DNA of 64,000 bases, taken from the NCBI GenBank assembly GCA_900541055.1, contig UQHZ01000007.1, positions 28,660-92,659 of the forward strand. The letters are read 5' to 3'. A program made the position numbers and the translations under genes. The notes beneath the pieces are model-generated. The model was not told the DNA's origin. It searched no databases and was given only the letters and a program-made list of their open reading frames with translations. This stretch comes from an uncultured Collinsella sp. (lineage in GTDB: Bacteria; Actinomycetota; Coriobacteriia; Coriobacteriales; Coriobacteriaceae). Shown piece by piece: positions 1 through 8,961 of this stretch (position 1 is its first letter; each line of letters opens with the position of its first letter).

Positions 1-77
1 AGCTTGCGCGTGCCGAGCGCGCCTAACGCGCGGCTTCCCGTACTATCCGCACTTTCGATACGTAAAGGAGCGTATAC

Positions 78-392
78 ATGGATTTGGGTATTTCCACCAA
101 CCCCACGCCAGAGCTCTACACCATTAAGGTAACCGGCGAGATCGATATCTCTAACGCCGATAGCCTGCGCAATGCCATCGACCTGGCGCTCGAGCAGCCC
201 ACTGAGGCCGTTGAGCTCGATTTTGCCCAGGTGAGCTACATCGACTCGACGGGCATTGGCGTGCTCGTGGGCGCCGCGCACCACGCGGTCGACCACGGCA
301 AGTGCTTTAGCTGCATCAATGTGCAGCCCCCGGTGATGCGCGTGGTTCAGCTGTTGGGTGTCGACCAGGAGATTTCGATCACTGCTGCATAA
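78..392 (+). CDS. STAS-domain anti-sigma factor antagonist
   Basis: 104 aa, the length of a single STAS domain (SpoIIAA/RsbV type). The motif YIDSTGIGVL near residues 55-64 carries the Ser that is phosphorylated by a partner anti-sigma kinase in this family. The start is set by AAAGGAG at 64-70, 7 bases before the ATG. Such proteins normally bind an anti-sigma factor in the cytoplasm to free a sigma factor. No kinase or sigma gene is adjacent here, so the partner is unknown. A stand-alone signalling STAS protein is the alternative. Confidence 0.88.
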   Translation: MDLGISTNPTPELYTIKVTGEIDISNADSLRNAIDLALEQPTEAVELDFAQVSYIDSTGIGVLVGAAHHAVDHGKCFSCINVQPPVMRVVQLLGVDQEISITAA

Positions 393-545
393 TCTTCGCC
401 CCCAAAAGGGCGTGCCGTTTGGCATATGTTTGTGATGCGCTCGGACGTTTTGGCGTCCGGGCGCTATACTTGACCGAATGAATAGACGAGTTCCGGCCGA
501 ATGGCGCGGTGCGGGCTCGACTCACATCGAGCCTTGGAGGTATGT

Positions 546-1130
546 GTGTTTGGTATTGGAGAGGGTGAGCTCGCGATCATCGTGGTCTTCGGCTTTTTGC
601 TGTTTGGCCCGGATAAGCTCCCGCAGATGGGCCGCACGATCGGCCGTGCCATCCGTCAGTTCCGCGAGACGCAGGAAAAGATGACGGCCGTTGTTCAGTC
701 CGAGATTATCGATCCGGTGAGCGAGGCCGCGTCGGCCCCGGTCAAGCCCAAGAAGGCTGCTGCGACCGACGACGATTCCGATGCGGACGAGGATGCCGCC
801 GAGACGGCAGCGCCCGCCAAGAAGGAGACCTTTGCCGAGCGTCGCGCCCGTCTTGCTGCCGAGAAGGCCGCAAGCGAGAGTGCCGCTGAGGGAGAAGGTG
901 CTGCCGAGGAGGCTGAAGCCGAGGGTCCCGACGCCGGGTCTGCCGATGCCGCCGTCGAGCCCGAGCCTGCTGCAGAGCCGGAGCCCGAGCCCGAGGCGGC
1001 AGAGCCCACGACGGCCGACCTCTATGCCCGTCGTCCCCGCAAGCGCAAGGCCGTCGTCGACCAGCTTGCCCGCGAGCTCGAGGCCGAGGACGATGCCGCT
1101 GCCGATGCCCCGAAGGGAGACGATGAGTAA
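546..1130 (+). CDS. tatA: Sec-independent translocase subunit TatA/TatB
   Basis: 194 aa from a GTG start at 546, chosen because GGAGG at 536-540 lies 5 bases upstream and because the protein then begins with the TatA/B hallmark FGIGEGELAII, a membrane helix, then FGPDKLPQMGR. An earlier in-frame ATG at 501 has no ribosome site and would put a polar leader before the membrane helix. An amphipathic helix follows, then a long acidic Ala/Glu/Pro-rich tail (about residues 60-190), longer than in typical TatA. It works with TatC to export folded twin-arginine proteins. The stop overlaps the tatC start by one base (TAATG). The sequence does not decide between TatA and TatB. Confidence 0.9.
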   Translation: MFGIGEGELAIIVVFGFLLFGPDKLPQMGRTIGRAIRQFRETQEKMTAVVQSEIIDPVSEAASAPVKPKKAAATDDDSDADEDAAETAAPAKKETFAERRARLAAEKAASESAAEGEGAAEEAEAEGPDAGSADAAVEPEPAAEPEPEPEAAEPTTADLYARRPRKRKAVVDQLARELEAEDDAAADAPKGDDE

Positions 1131-1921
1131 TGCCTATCGGACCTGCGCGTATGCCGCTCTTCGATCACCTGGGAGAGCTCCGTCGCCGCCTGACCATCGT
1201 GGTCGTCTCGGTGTTTGCCGCAGCCATCGTGCTGTATTTCGCCACGCCCGTGGTGCTCGACATCCTGGAAGATCCCATCCGCTCCTTTGTGCCGGATGGT
1301 AAGTTCTACATCACCACCACGCTCGGCGGCTTTGGCCTGCGCTTCTCGCTGGCCATCAAGATGGCCGTGGTCATGTGCACGCCCATGATCATCTGGCAGA
1401 TTCTGGCGTTTTTCCTGCCGGCGCTTCGCCCCAACGAGCGCAAGTGGGTCGTGCCCACGGTGCTCGCCTCGACGGTGCTGTTCTTCCTGGGCGCAATCTT
1501 TTGCTACTTCATCATCATCCCTGCGGGCTTTGAGTGGCTCATCGGCGAAACCTCGGCCGTCGCCACGGCGCTGCCCGATCTGGAGAACTACGTCAACATG
1601 GAGCTGCTCTTTATGATTGGCTTTGGTGTGGCGTTTGAGCTGCCGCTCATCATCTTTTACCTGTCCGTCTTCCATATCGTGTCCTACGCGGCCTTCCGCA
1701 GCGCCTGGCGTTACGTATACGTTGGCCTGCTTGTGGGCTCGGCTGTGATTACGCCCGACGGCTCGCCCGTTACGCTGGGCCTCATGTATGGCGCCCTGCT
1801 CTCGCTCTACGAGATTTCGCTCGCCATCGCCCGTGTGGTCATTACCGCGCGCGAGGGCAAGGAGGGCTTGTTCGTGAGTCGTCTGGACCTGTTCTCGGAC
1901 GATGAGGACGACGAGGAGTAA
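1130..1921 (+). CDS. tatC: Sec-independent protein translocase TatC
   Basis: 263 aa polytopic membrane protein. The N-terminus has the conserved PLFDHLGELRRRL segment that contacts twin-arginine signals, followed by about six hydrophobic segments. The C-terminus is acidic (DDEDDEE). Translational coupling to the TatA/B gene by a one-base overlap indicates one operon and a shared translocase. TatC is the receptor for twin-arginine signal peptides. A candidate substrate in this window is the lipoprotein at 6967. Confidence 0.96.
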   Translation: MPIGPARMPLFDHLGELRRRLTIVVVSVFAAAIVLYFATPVVLDILEDPIRSFVPDGKFYITTTLGGFGLRFSLAIKMAVVMCTPMIIWQILAFFLPALRPNERKWVVPTVLASTVLFFLGAIFCYFIIIPAGFEWLIGETSAVATALPDLENYVNMELLFMIGFGVAFELPLIIFYLSVFHIVSYAAFRSAWRYVYVGLLVGSAVITPDGSPVTLGLMYGALLSLYEISLAIARVVITAREGKEGLFVSRLDLFSDDEDDEE

Positions 1922-1927
1922 ATCGGT

Positions 1928-2284
1928 ATGCACGAGGTTGGCATTGTCAACGGCATACTCGATACAGTGATTCGTGCGGCGCGTGGGGCGGGGGCCTCGC
2001 GCGCCGTTTTGGTAACGCTGCGTATCGGGGATATGACCGAGGTCGTGCGCGAGGCGCTTGACTTTGCGTGGGAGACGTTTCGTGACGAGGACCCGCTCAC
2101 GCAAGGTTGCGAGCTTGCGGTAGAGGAGGTCCATCCGCAAAGCGAGTGTCTGGACTGCGGTGAGGTTTTCGATCATGATCGCTTCCACTGCCGCTGCCCC
2201 CAGTGCGGCGGCGCCAATGTGCGCCTACTGCACGGCCGCGAGCTCGACATCGCAAGTATCGAAATCGAGACCCCCGACGATTAG
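1928..2284 (+). CDS. hypA: Hydrogenase/urease nickel incorporation protein HypA
   Basis: 118 aa, the usual HypA length. It begins MHEVGIV, whose His-2 ligates nickel in the family, and carries a zinc site of two Cys pairs (CLDCGE near residue 75 and CRCPQCGG near 90). It hands Ni(II) to NiFe-hydrogenase maturation together with HypB. It starts 6 bases after tatC and is followed by hypB, so tatABC-hypAB may be co-transcribed. No hydrogenase structural gene is in the window. Confidence 0.94.
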   Translation: MHEVGIVNGILDTVIRAARGAGASRAVLVTLRIGDMTEVVREALDFAWETFRDEDPLTQGCELAVEEVHPQSECLDCGEVFDHDRFHCRCPQCGGANVRLLHGRELDIASIEIETPDD

Positions 2285-2339
2285 CCCATCAGCCATCTGG
2301 GGACGGGGTATAAAGGGGCAGAAGTAAGGAGTGCCGAAT

Positions 2340-3023
2340 ATGGCCGAGAAAACGATTGATATCGCGTCGCCGATTCTGTCGCGCAACGAGCGCCTGGCAG
2401 ATCAGCTGCGTGAGCGATTTAAAGAGACAAACACCTACGTGATTAACGTGCTGTCGAGCCCCGGCTCGGGCAAGACCACCACGATCCTGGGCACCAACGA
2501 GCGCCTGCGCGACAAGGCTGGCCTGCGCTGCGCCGTCATCGAGGGCGACATCGCCTCGGACGTCGACGCCATTACCATGAAGGAAGCCGGCATGCCCGCC
2601 ATCCAGATCAACACGGGCGGCCTGTGCCACCTCGAGGGCAACATGATCATGGAGGCCGTCGACGCGTTCGACCAGGCTGTGGGTCTGGAAAACATTGACG
2701 TCATCTTTATCGAAAACGTGGGCAACCTGGTCTGCCCGGTCGACTTTGACCTGGGTGAGAACCTGTCCATCATGATCCTCTCTGTGCCCGAGGGCGACGA
2801 CAAGCCCATCAAGTACCCGGGCATCTTCCAACACGCCGGCGCGCAGCTGCTCAACAAGGTCGATGTGGCCCCGGCTTTCGATTTTGACATGGATAGGTAT
2901 ACTAAGACACTCGATGACCTCAATCCGCAGGCGCCGCGGTTTGCCGTGAGCGCGCGCAAGGGCGAGGGCATGGATGCCTGGTGCGATTGGCTCATCGGGC
3001 AGATTGAGCAAGCAAGGGCGTAA
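2340..3023 (+). CDS. hypB: Hydrogenase nickel incorporation GTPase HypB
   Basis: 227 aa. A P-loop (SSPGSGKTTT, about residues 39-48), a GDIASDVDA segment and a Cys/His metal site (GGLCHLEG) identify the SIMIBI-class GTPase HypB. There is no His-rich N-terminal nickel-storage stretch. The ATG at 2340 is preferred over GTG 2331 because AAGGAG (2325-2330) would touch the GTG but sits 9 bases from the ATG. It powers nickel delivery with HypA, encoded just upstream. Confidence 0.95.
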   Translation: MAEKTIDIASPILSRNERLADQLRERFKETNTYVINVLSSPGSGKTTTILGTNERLRDKAGLRCAVIEGDIASDVDAITMKEAGMPAIQINTGGLCHLEGNMIMEAVDAFDQAVGLENIDVIFIENVGNLVCPVDFDLGENLSIMILSVPEGDDKPIKYPGIFQHAGAQLLNKVDVAPAFDFDMDRYTKTLDDLNPQAPRFAVSARKGEGMDAWCDWLIGQIEQARA

Positions 3024-3077
3024 GTCGGCCGCCATACGGGCGGGCGTAGCCGCAGAGATACGAGATAGGAGCCTCTT

Positions 3078-5675
3078 TTGAAGCTCATCATCGCCGAGAA
3101 AAACGACGCCGCGCGTCAGATCGCCGAGCGGCTGTCCACGGGTAAGCCTAAAAAGGACAAGGTGTACAACACCGCCATCTACCGTTTTGAGTGGAAGGGC
3201 GAGGAGTGCGTGACGATCGGTCTTGCCGGTCACATCCTTGCGCCCGATTTTTGCGACAGCGTGCTGTTCGATAAAAAGCTGGGTTGGTATTCGGTGACCG
3301 AGGACGGTGAGATGCTGCCGGCCGATATGCCCGATGGCCTGGCCCGCCCGCCGTACGACACCAAGCGCAAGCCGTTCCTTGCCGACGGCATTTCCATTAA
3401 GGGCTGGAAGCTCGAGAGCCTGCCTTATCTCACCTGGGCACCCGTCATTAAGCTACCGGCCGAGAAGGAGCTCATTCGTTCGCTCAAGAACCTGGCTAAG
3501 AAGTCCGACAGCGTCATCATCGCCACGGACTTTGACCGCGAGGGCGAGCTGATCGGTTCGGACGCCCTCAACAAGGTGCGTGAGGTGGCGCCCGACTTGC
3601 CGGTTGCCCGCGCCCAATACTCTTCGTTTACCAAGGCCGAGATCACGCACGCCTTCGATAATCTCGTCTCACTCGACCAGAACCTGGCCGACGCCGGCGA
3701 GAGCCGCCAGCACATCGACCTCATTTGGGGCGCGGTGCTCACGCGCTATCTGACGCTCGCCAAGTTCGGCGGCTTTGGTAACGTGCGCTCTGCCGGCCGC
3801 GTGCAGACGCCGACGCTCGCCCTGGTGGTCGAGCGCGAGCGCGAGCGCATGGCGTTTGTGCCCGAGGACTATTGGCAGATTCGCGGCATGGGTGCCGCGC
3901 AGGGCGCCGCCGAGGACGACCGCTTTAAGATTGCACACAAGATGGCGCGTTTTACCGACAAGGATGCTGCCGAGACGGCGTACGGCCATGTCGACGGTGT
4001 CGCGACGGCGACCGTTGCCGCGGTGACCAAGCGCTCGCGTAAGCAGCAGCCGCCCACGCCGTTTGCGACGACCTCGCTGCAGGCTGCCGCCGCGGCCGAG
4101 GGCATCTCGCCTGCGCGTACGATGCGCATCGCCGAGTCCCTCTACATGGCCGGTCTCATCAGCTACCCGCGTGTCGACAATACCGTGTACCCTGCGACGC
4201 TCGATCTGGGCGCCGTGGTGAGCGATCTGGCAAAGATCAACCCGGCGCTGGCGCCGGTGTGCAAAAAGGTGCTCGCCGGTCCCATGAAGCCCACGCGCGG
4301 CAAGGTCGAGACCACCGATCACCCGCCTATCTATCCCACCGGCGAGGGCGATCCGTCCACGCTCGACGGCGGCCAGCGCAAGCTCTACGACCTCATTACC
4401 CGTCGCTTCCTGGCGACGCTCATGGGTCCCGCGACCATCGAGAACACCAAGCTCGAGCTCGACGTGAACGGCGAGCCGTTCGTGGCCTCGGGCGATGTGC
4501 TCGTGACCCCGGGTTTCCGCGAGGCCTACCCGTATGGCCTTAAACGCGACGAGCAGATGCCGCCGCTGGAGCAGGGCGATACGGTCGACGTGTTCGACAT
4601 TAAGCTCGAAGCCAAGCAGACCGAGCCGCCCGCGCGCTACAGCCAGGGCAAGCTCGTGCAGGAGATGGAGAAGCGCGGCCTGGGTACCAAGTCCACGCGT
4701 GCGAGCATCATCGAGCGCCTGTATGCCGTGCGCTATCTCAAAAATGATCCCGTTGAGCCGAGCCAGCTGGGCATCGCCATCATCGACGCGCTGACGCAGT
4801 TTGCCCCGCGCATCACGAGCCCCGATATGACCAGCGAGCTCGATGGCGATATGACCCGTGTGGAGCGCGGCGAGGATACCGAAGAGCATGTCGTGACGCA
4901 CTCGCGCGCGCTGCTGGCCGGCGTGCTCGACGAGCTGCTCAAGCACACGCAGGAGCTGGGCGACGCCATCAGCGACGCCGTCACGGCCGATGCGCGCGTG
5001 GGCGCCTGCCCCAAGTGCGGCAAGGACCTGGTTATGAAGACGAGCGCCAAGACCCGCGGCAGCTTTATCGGCTGCATGGGCTGGCCCGACTGCGACGTGA
5101 CCTATCCGGTGCCGAGCGGCGTCAAGGTGAGCCCGCTCGAGGGCGAGGCCGCCGTGTGCCCCGAGTGCGGTGCACCGCGCATTAAATGCCAGCCGTTCCG
5201 CCAGAAGGCCTTCGAGATTTGCGTGAACCCCACGTGCCCCACCAACTACGAGCCCGACCTTAAGGTGGGCGAGTGCAAGGTGTGCGCCGAGGCAGGACGC
5301 CATGGCGATCTGATCGCGCACAAGAGCGAGAAGAGCGGCAAGCGCTTTATCCGCTGCACCAACTATGACGATTGCGGCGTGAGCTATCCGCTGCCGGCGC
5401 GCGGCAAGCTCGAGGCGACGGGCGAGACCTGTCCCGAGTGCGGCGCTCCCATCGTGGTGGTCAACACAGCGCGCGGCCCGTGGCGTATCTGCGTCAACAT
5501 GGACTGCCCGACCAAGGAGAAGAAGCCCGCCCGCGGCCGCAAGACCACGACCAAGGCGAGCACGACGAAGAAGACGACCGCGGCCAAAAAGACGACGGCG
5601 GCAAAGAAGGCCACGGCGGCAAAAAAGACGACGGCCAAGAAGTCGACTACCAAAAAGACCGCTGCCGACAAGTAG
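3078..5675 (+). CDS. topA: Type IA DNA topoisomerase (topoisomerase I, archaeal-like)
   Basis: 865 aa from a TTG start; GGAG at 3068-3071 lies 6 bases upstream. The Toprim domain starts at once (KLIIAEK) and includes ATDFDREGELIG near residue 155. The catalytic tyrosine is Tyr-363 in GLISYPRVDNTVYP. The C-terminus holds four Cys4 zinc-ribbon modules (about residues 635-805) and ends in a Lys/Thr/Ala-rich tail built from KKTTAAKK-like repeats, which may bind DNA. The N-terminal layout resembles archaeal-type TopA and TopB more than E. coli TopA. It relaxes negative supercoils. Confidence 0.94.
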   Translation: MKLIIAEKNDAARQIAERLSTGKPKKDKVYNTAIYRFEWKGEECVTIGLAGHILAPDFCDSVLFDKKLGWYSVTEDGEMLPADMPDGLARPPYDTKRKPFLADGISIKGWKLESLPYLTWAPVIKLPAEKELIRSLKNLAKKSDSVIIATDFDREGELIGSDALNKVREVAPDLPVARAQYSSFTKAEITHAFDNLVSLDQNLADAGESRQHIDLIWGAVLTRYLTLAKFGGFGNVRSAGRVQTPTLALVVERERERMAFVPEDYWQIRGMGAAQGAAEDDRFKIAHKMARFTDKDAAETAYGHVDGVATATVAAVTKRSRKQQPPTPFATTSLQAAAAAEGISPARTMRIAESLYMAGLISYPRVDNTVYPATLDLGAVVSDLAKINPALAPVCKKVLAGPMKPTRGKVETTDHPPIYPTGEGDPSTLDGGQRKLYDLITRRFLATLMGPATIENTKLELDVNGEPFVASGDVLVTPGFREAYPYGLKRDEQMPPLEQGDTVDVFDIKLEAKQTEPPARYSQGKLVQEMEKRGLGTKSTRASIIERLYAVRYLKNDPVEPSQLGIAIIDALTQFAPRITSPDMTSELDGDMTRVERGEDTEEHVVTHSRALLAGVLDELLKHTQELGDAISDAVTADARVGACPKCGKDLVMKTSAKTRGSFIGCMGWPDCDVTYPVPSGVKVSPLEGEAAVCPECGAPRIKCQPFRQKAFEICVNPTCPTNYEPDLKVGECKVCAEAGRHGDLIAHKSEKSGKRFIRCTNYDDCGVSYPLPARGKLEATGETCPECGAPIVVVNTARGPWRICVNMDCPTKEKKPARGRKTTTKASTTKKTTAAKKTTAAKKATAAKKTTAKKSTTKKTAADK

Positions 5676-5702
5676 CCGCACGGTCGAAACATCACCTAAA
5701 AC

Positions 5703-5743
5703 AAAAACGAGCGAGGATCTCAAAATCCTTGCTCGTTTTTTTA
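5703..5743. terminator. Bidirectional terminator after the topoisomerase gene
   Basis: Stem arms at about 5707-5719 and 5725-5737, with A-run on the left and a run of seven T on the right. It can end transcription of the topoisomerase gene and of the converging minus-strand gene at 5821. Confidence 0.8.
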
Positions 5744-5744
5744 T

Positions 5745-5802
5745 CCGGCAGTTAGGGACGTTCCTTTTCTGCCGGCAGTTTAGGAACGTCCCTAACTGCC
5801 GG
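5745..5802. repeat. 58-bp palindromic intergenic repeat
   Basis: Perfect 20-bp inverted arms at 5745-5764 and 5783-5802, starting CCGGCAGTTAGGGACG, around an 18-base centre. A 29-base part (5753-5781) recurs exactly at 63891-63919. It sits between converging genes. It looks like a dispersed REP-type element; function unknown. Confidence 0.75.
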
Positions 5803-5820
5803 CTCGGGAACGACAAAGCG

Positions 5821-6765
5821 CTACTTCACTTCGACGGGTGCGGCGCCGGGGTAGCGGTCCTCAAAGTCCAGACGGTATTTGTTGTCGTTGGTGCCCGCTA
5901 CGTTGTCGCGCGCCAGCGGTGCCACGATCTCGTCCTTGTGGTTGGCGGGGCTGGAGTACTCAAGGCTGATCTCCCAGGCATCGCAAATCACGTCGATGCG
6001 GTTCTCCAGATCGTCGTAGAGCGTGATGATGTCTTTCCACGAGCCGTAATTCTGCGAGTCGATGGGAACGTCCAGGTCCTCGACCTCGTCCTTCAGGTCG
6101 CCGATCTGATCCTCGAGCGCCTCGGCGGCATCGCTGGCCGACTGACGCGAGCTTCGGTCATCCTTAAGGTAATACGTGTTGAATGTGGTGGCGCAGTCGC
6201 GAACCTGCTGATCAAGATTGGAGAGCCTGCTGTAGTAGGAGCTCAGCTGGTCGTAGACGTTCTGCTCGCTGATGGTGGCGGCATCGCGGGCGTCATCGTC
6301 ATCATCGTCAAGCTTGTTGGGGTCGCCCTTGACGGACACATCGTCGTCATCGTGGTCGATCTTGACCTTCTCGATGGTTGTGCCCTTGGAATCGTCGGCG
6401 TTCTTGTTGAACGGTCCGATCATAAAGAACACGACCAGCGCGATAATCACGACGACTAGCGCGGCGATGATGCCGACAAACAGAGCGTTGTTGTTTTTGA
6501 GCGCGGCGGGAGCACCGGCCTGCGGAGCAGCGGTCGGAATGGGTTGCTGAGCCGCGGCGTTGGCCGCCGCCCATTGCTGCGTCGCGCCAACTTCGGACTG
6601 GGGAGCGGGCGCGGGCTGATGGGCGGACTGCACGGTCACGTCCGCCTGCGCATCCTCTTGCGACTGAGAGGCCTGGCCATCATCGGTTACCGGCGTTCCG
6701 CAGCTGGTGCAAAAACGCTCGTCGTCTTTCAGAAGCTTGCCGCAATGGGTACAAAACCGGGGCAT
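5821..6765 (-). CDS. Zinc-ribbon single-pass membrane protein
   Basis: 314 aa from the ATG at 6765, chosen because GGAAGGA lies 6 bases upstream; the ATG at 6780 has no such site. The N-terminus is a zinc ribbon (FCTHCGKLL then FCTSCGTP), followed by a Gln/Ala/Pro linker, one transmembrane helix (about residues 95-118) and an Asp-rich then helical extracellular region. The layout matches the zinc_ribbon_2 membrane proteins common in Firmicutes and Actinobacteria, whose role is mostly unknown. It converges with the topoisomerase gene and stands alone. Confidence 0.82.
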   Translation of the reverse strand: MPRFCTHCGKLLKDDERFCTSCGTPVTDDGQASQSQEDAQADVTVQSAHQPAPAPQSEVGATQQWAAANAAAQQPIPTAAPQAGAPAALKNNNALFVGIIAALVVVIIALVVFFMIGPFNKNADDSKGTTIEKVKIDHDDDDVSVKGDPNKLDDDDDDARDAATISEQNVYDQLSSYYSRLSNLDQQVRDCATTFNTYYLKDDRSSRQSASDAAEALEDQIGDLKDEVEDLDVPIDSQNYGSWKDIITLYDDLENRIDVICDAWEISLEYSSPANHKDEIVAPLARDNVAGTNDNKYRLDFEDRYPGAAPVEVK

Positions 6766-6966
6766 GATGGTTCCTTCCATTCGATGTGTTGGCTAGATTA
6801 TAAGGTGGTTCAGGTGCGGTTGGGCCGCGCCGACCCAACTGGTTATGTGAGGATGATCATGTCGCGCAAGCCCTGTCGCATGCGTCACAATGAGTGCGGC
6901 GTGCTGGGTGTCCGGCGCGGCCGTTTATCGACGGCTCGGTAGAATGCGATGGTGGGGAGTGAGTCT

Positions 6967-8022
6967 GTGTACTGCGGCGAGCAAGGTCGGGGTGGCGGCG
7001 ACAGCGTAGAGGCGTTCCGGTTCCCGCCGGGGGATGCGCCCCTCGCTGTGCGCGATTGCTCGCGTCGAGTGTTTTGTGCCGGAATGTTGACCGGAGCGCT
7101 TGCCTCGGTGATGAGTCTTGGCGGTTGTGCCGCGCGCCGCAACGAGGCTGAGGGTTCCGCTGTCTCTGTCAAACAAACGTCAAAGCGGTCATCCGCGACA
7201 AAAGCGACGGCCGCCCCTAAGTCTTCTTGGATTGCCGCCATTCAGCAAGATATCGAGGCCCTGGTCGAGCCGTATGGCGACTCCGTCTCGGTTTACTCCG
7301 TGGCGCTTGATCCTCAAACGTTCGCGTCGCTCGATGGTGAAGTCGCTGTGGCGCCGGACGCGCGACATGTGGCGGCAAGCATCATCAAGCTTCCCATTCT
7401 CGCTTGTGCGCTCGAGACCGTGACGGCGGGCGGGCTGTCCCTCGACGAGCAGATAACGGTAACGCAGCAGGATATCGTGGGTGGCAGCGGCAACATTCAG
7501 TCGCGCGGCGCGGGTGTGTCGTACAGTATTGACGAGCTGCTGCACGCTATGATCGCCCAGAGCGATAACGTGGCAGCGAACCTTGTTATCGGCAGGCTTG
7601 GCATGGATACGGTCAACGAAACGTGCGCCGCATTGGGACTGACCCAGACCGTGCTCGCTCGTTTGATGATGGACACCGAGGCCCAGGCACAAGGTCGCGA
7701 GAACTATACGAGCGCCCGTGATGCTGCAGCCGTGTTGCAACGGCTGGCGGCGGGGACAATCGCGACGCCCGAGCTGTGCGAGCGAGCGCGCGGATATCTG
7801 CTGGCGCAGGAAGACGCACGCGGTATTGTCGAAGGCGTTCCCGGCGGCGTTTTGGTCGCGCACAAAACGGGCAGCCTGGCGAATGCTCAGCACGATGCCG
7901 CAATCGTCTACGCCGAGCGCCCTTACGTGCTGGCAATCCTCACCCAAGACCTCGAACGCGAGCAGGCCCTAGCCCTCGAGCGCGATATTTCCTTCGCCAT
8001 CAACGCCCGCGCCCACTCCTAA
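6967..8022 (+). CDS. Tat-type lipoprotein, class A beta-lactamase-like serine hydrolase
   Basis: 351 aa from GTG 6967, which has GGGGAG 7 bases upstream; an ATG at 6949 lacks a ribosome site. The leader has a twin-arginine motif (SRRVFCAG, residues 32-39), a hydrophobic segment and a lipobox ending at Cys-54 (LGGC), so a Tat-exported lipoprotein is likely. The mature part has the class A set SIIK, SDN and KTG. The omega-loop motif ExxLN of true beta-lactamases is not seen, so a DD-peptidase-like or other serine hydrolase is more likely than antibiotic hydrolysis. Confidence 0.82.
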   Translation: MYCGEQGRGGGDSVEAFRFPPGDAPLAVRDCSRRVFCAGMLTGALASVMSLGGCAARRNEAEGSAVSVKQTSKRSSATKATAAPKSSWIAAIQQDIEALVEPYGDSVSVYSVALDPQTFASLDGEVAVAPDARHVAASIIKLPILACALETVTAGGLSLDEQITVTQQDIVGGSGNIQSRGAGVSYSIDELLHAMIAQSDNVAANLVIGRLGMDTVNETCAALGLTQTVLARLMMDTEAQAQGRENYTSARDAAAVLQRLAAGTIATPELCERARGYLLAQEDARGIVEGVPGGVLVAHKTGSLANAQHDAAIVYAERPYVLAILTQDLEREQALALERDISFAINARAHS

Positions 8023-8023
8023 C

Positions 8024-8086
8024 TTGCGGTGAAATAGGGATTGTATTTGCTGCTAGAAGGCGTATTCAGTCCCTATTTCACCGCAA
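8024..8086. repeat. Inverted repeat, GCGGTGAAATAGGGA family
   Basis: Perfect 17-bp arms at 8024-8040 and 8070-8086 around a 29-base loop, right after the hydrolase stop. A second copy lies at 59147-59213 with different loop sequence. The two copies share arms but not loops, as expected for a selected fold-back structure. Confidence 0.75.
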
Positions 8087-8108
8087 CTTTGGAAAGGCAC
8101 CTTTAGCC

Positions 8109-8187
8109 GTTGGGGACGTTCTTAAACGACTAGTCATTAAAGAACGTCCCCAACGACTAGTCATTTAAGAACGTCCCCAATGACTAG
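8109..8187. repeat. Repeat cluster with GGGGACGTTCTTAA arms
   Basis: One left arm (from 8109) and two inverted right arms (about 8137-8155 and 8167-8180), separated by CGACTAGTCATT-type spacers. The 29 bases at 8110-8138 recur exactly at 59229-59257, again just downstream of the GCGGTGAAATAGGGA element. A partial copy lies at 63861-63878. It separates the hydrolase gene from tmk. Confidence 0.72.
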
Positions 8188-8276
8188 GTGGGATTTGGGG
8201 TGCGCCGGACGCTGGGGTATCATGGCTTGGTTGCTATAACTTGCATTTTCGCGCCTTGTAGGAAGGGGCTGCGCCC

Positions 8277-8960
8277 ATGGCTTTTGAGCCCGCTCAACAT
8301 AGCTTTATCACGCTCGAGGGCGTCGACGGCGCCGGCAAGTCCACGCAGGCGCGCCTGCTTGCCCGTGCGCTCGAGCTCGCTGGCTACCAGGTTGTGAGCC
8401 TGCGCGAGCCGGGCGGCACTGCCATCAGCGAAAAGATCCGCGCCCTGCTGCTCGACCCCGCCAATACGGCGATGGGCGACACCTGCGAGTTGTTGCTCTA
8501 CGAGGCGGCGCGCGCCCAGTTGGTGCACGAGGTCATAGCTCCCGCCCTCGCTGTCGGCAAGGTGGTCCTGTGCGACCGCTTCTACGATTCCACGACCTGC
8601 TACCAGGCGTTTGCCGACGGCCTCGACCGCCAGATGGTGCGCGATGCCAACAACCTGGCTGTCGCCGGTACGCATCCGGCGCTCACGCTCGTCTATCACA
8701 TCACGCCCGAGCAGGCGGCACTGCGCATGGCAGCCCGCGGTGCGGCCGATCGCATGGAGGCCAAGGGCATGGCCTTCCAGGAGCGCGTCTACCAGGGATT
8801 TTGCGCTATCGCTGCCGAGGAACCCGCCCGCGTAAAGCTCATCGACGCCACTGCGTCGATCGCAGACGTCTTCGCGCAGACGGTCGAGCTGGTTCGCGCG
8901 TACGGTCTCGACATTCCCCAAGACGCCGTCGCCGCCGCGCTTGCCAAGGAGGCCGAGTAA
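8277..8960 (+). CDS. tmk: Thymidylate kinase
   Basis: 227 aa. P-loop GVDGAGKST (residues 15-23), the DRF motif in LCDRFYDSTT and the expected kinase length identify dTMP kinase, which makes dTDP for DNA synthesis. AGGAAGGGG upstream sets the start. It is followed 1 base later by holB and then ricT, the same order as the tmk-holB-ricT block of Firmicutes. Confidence 0.96.
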   Translation: MAFEPAQHSFITLEGVDGAGKSTQARLLARALELAGYQVVSLREPGGTAISEKIRALLLDPANTAMGDTCELLLYEAARAQLVHEVIAPALAVGKVVLCDRFYDSTTCYQAFADGLDRQMVRDANNLAVAGTHPALTLVYHITPEQAALRMAARGAADRMEAKGMAFQERVYQGFCAIAAEEPARVKLIDATASIADVFAQTVELVRAYGLDIPQDAVAAALAKEAE

Positions 8961-8961
8961 C

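Noticed and set aside
3669..5816. A 715-codon minus-strand open frame across the topoisomerase gene
   Set aside because: Antisense shadow: Leu/Arg/His-rich, no domain, no ribosome site, while the plus-strand frame has Toprim, catalytic Tyr and zinc ribbons.
6967..8022. A functional class A beta-lactamase
   Set aside because: The ExxLN omega-loop motif is not found, and the Tat-lipoprotein context fits a cell-wall-related hydrolase equally well.
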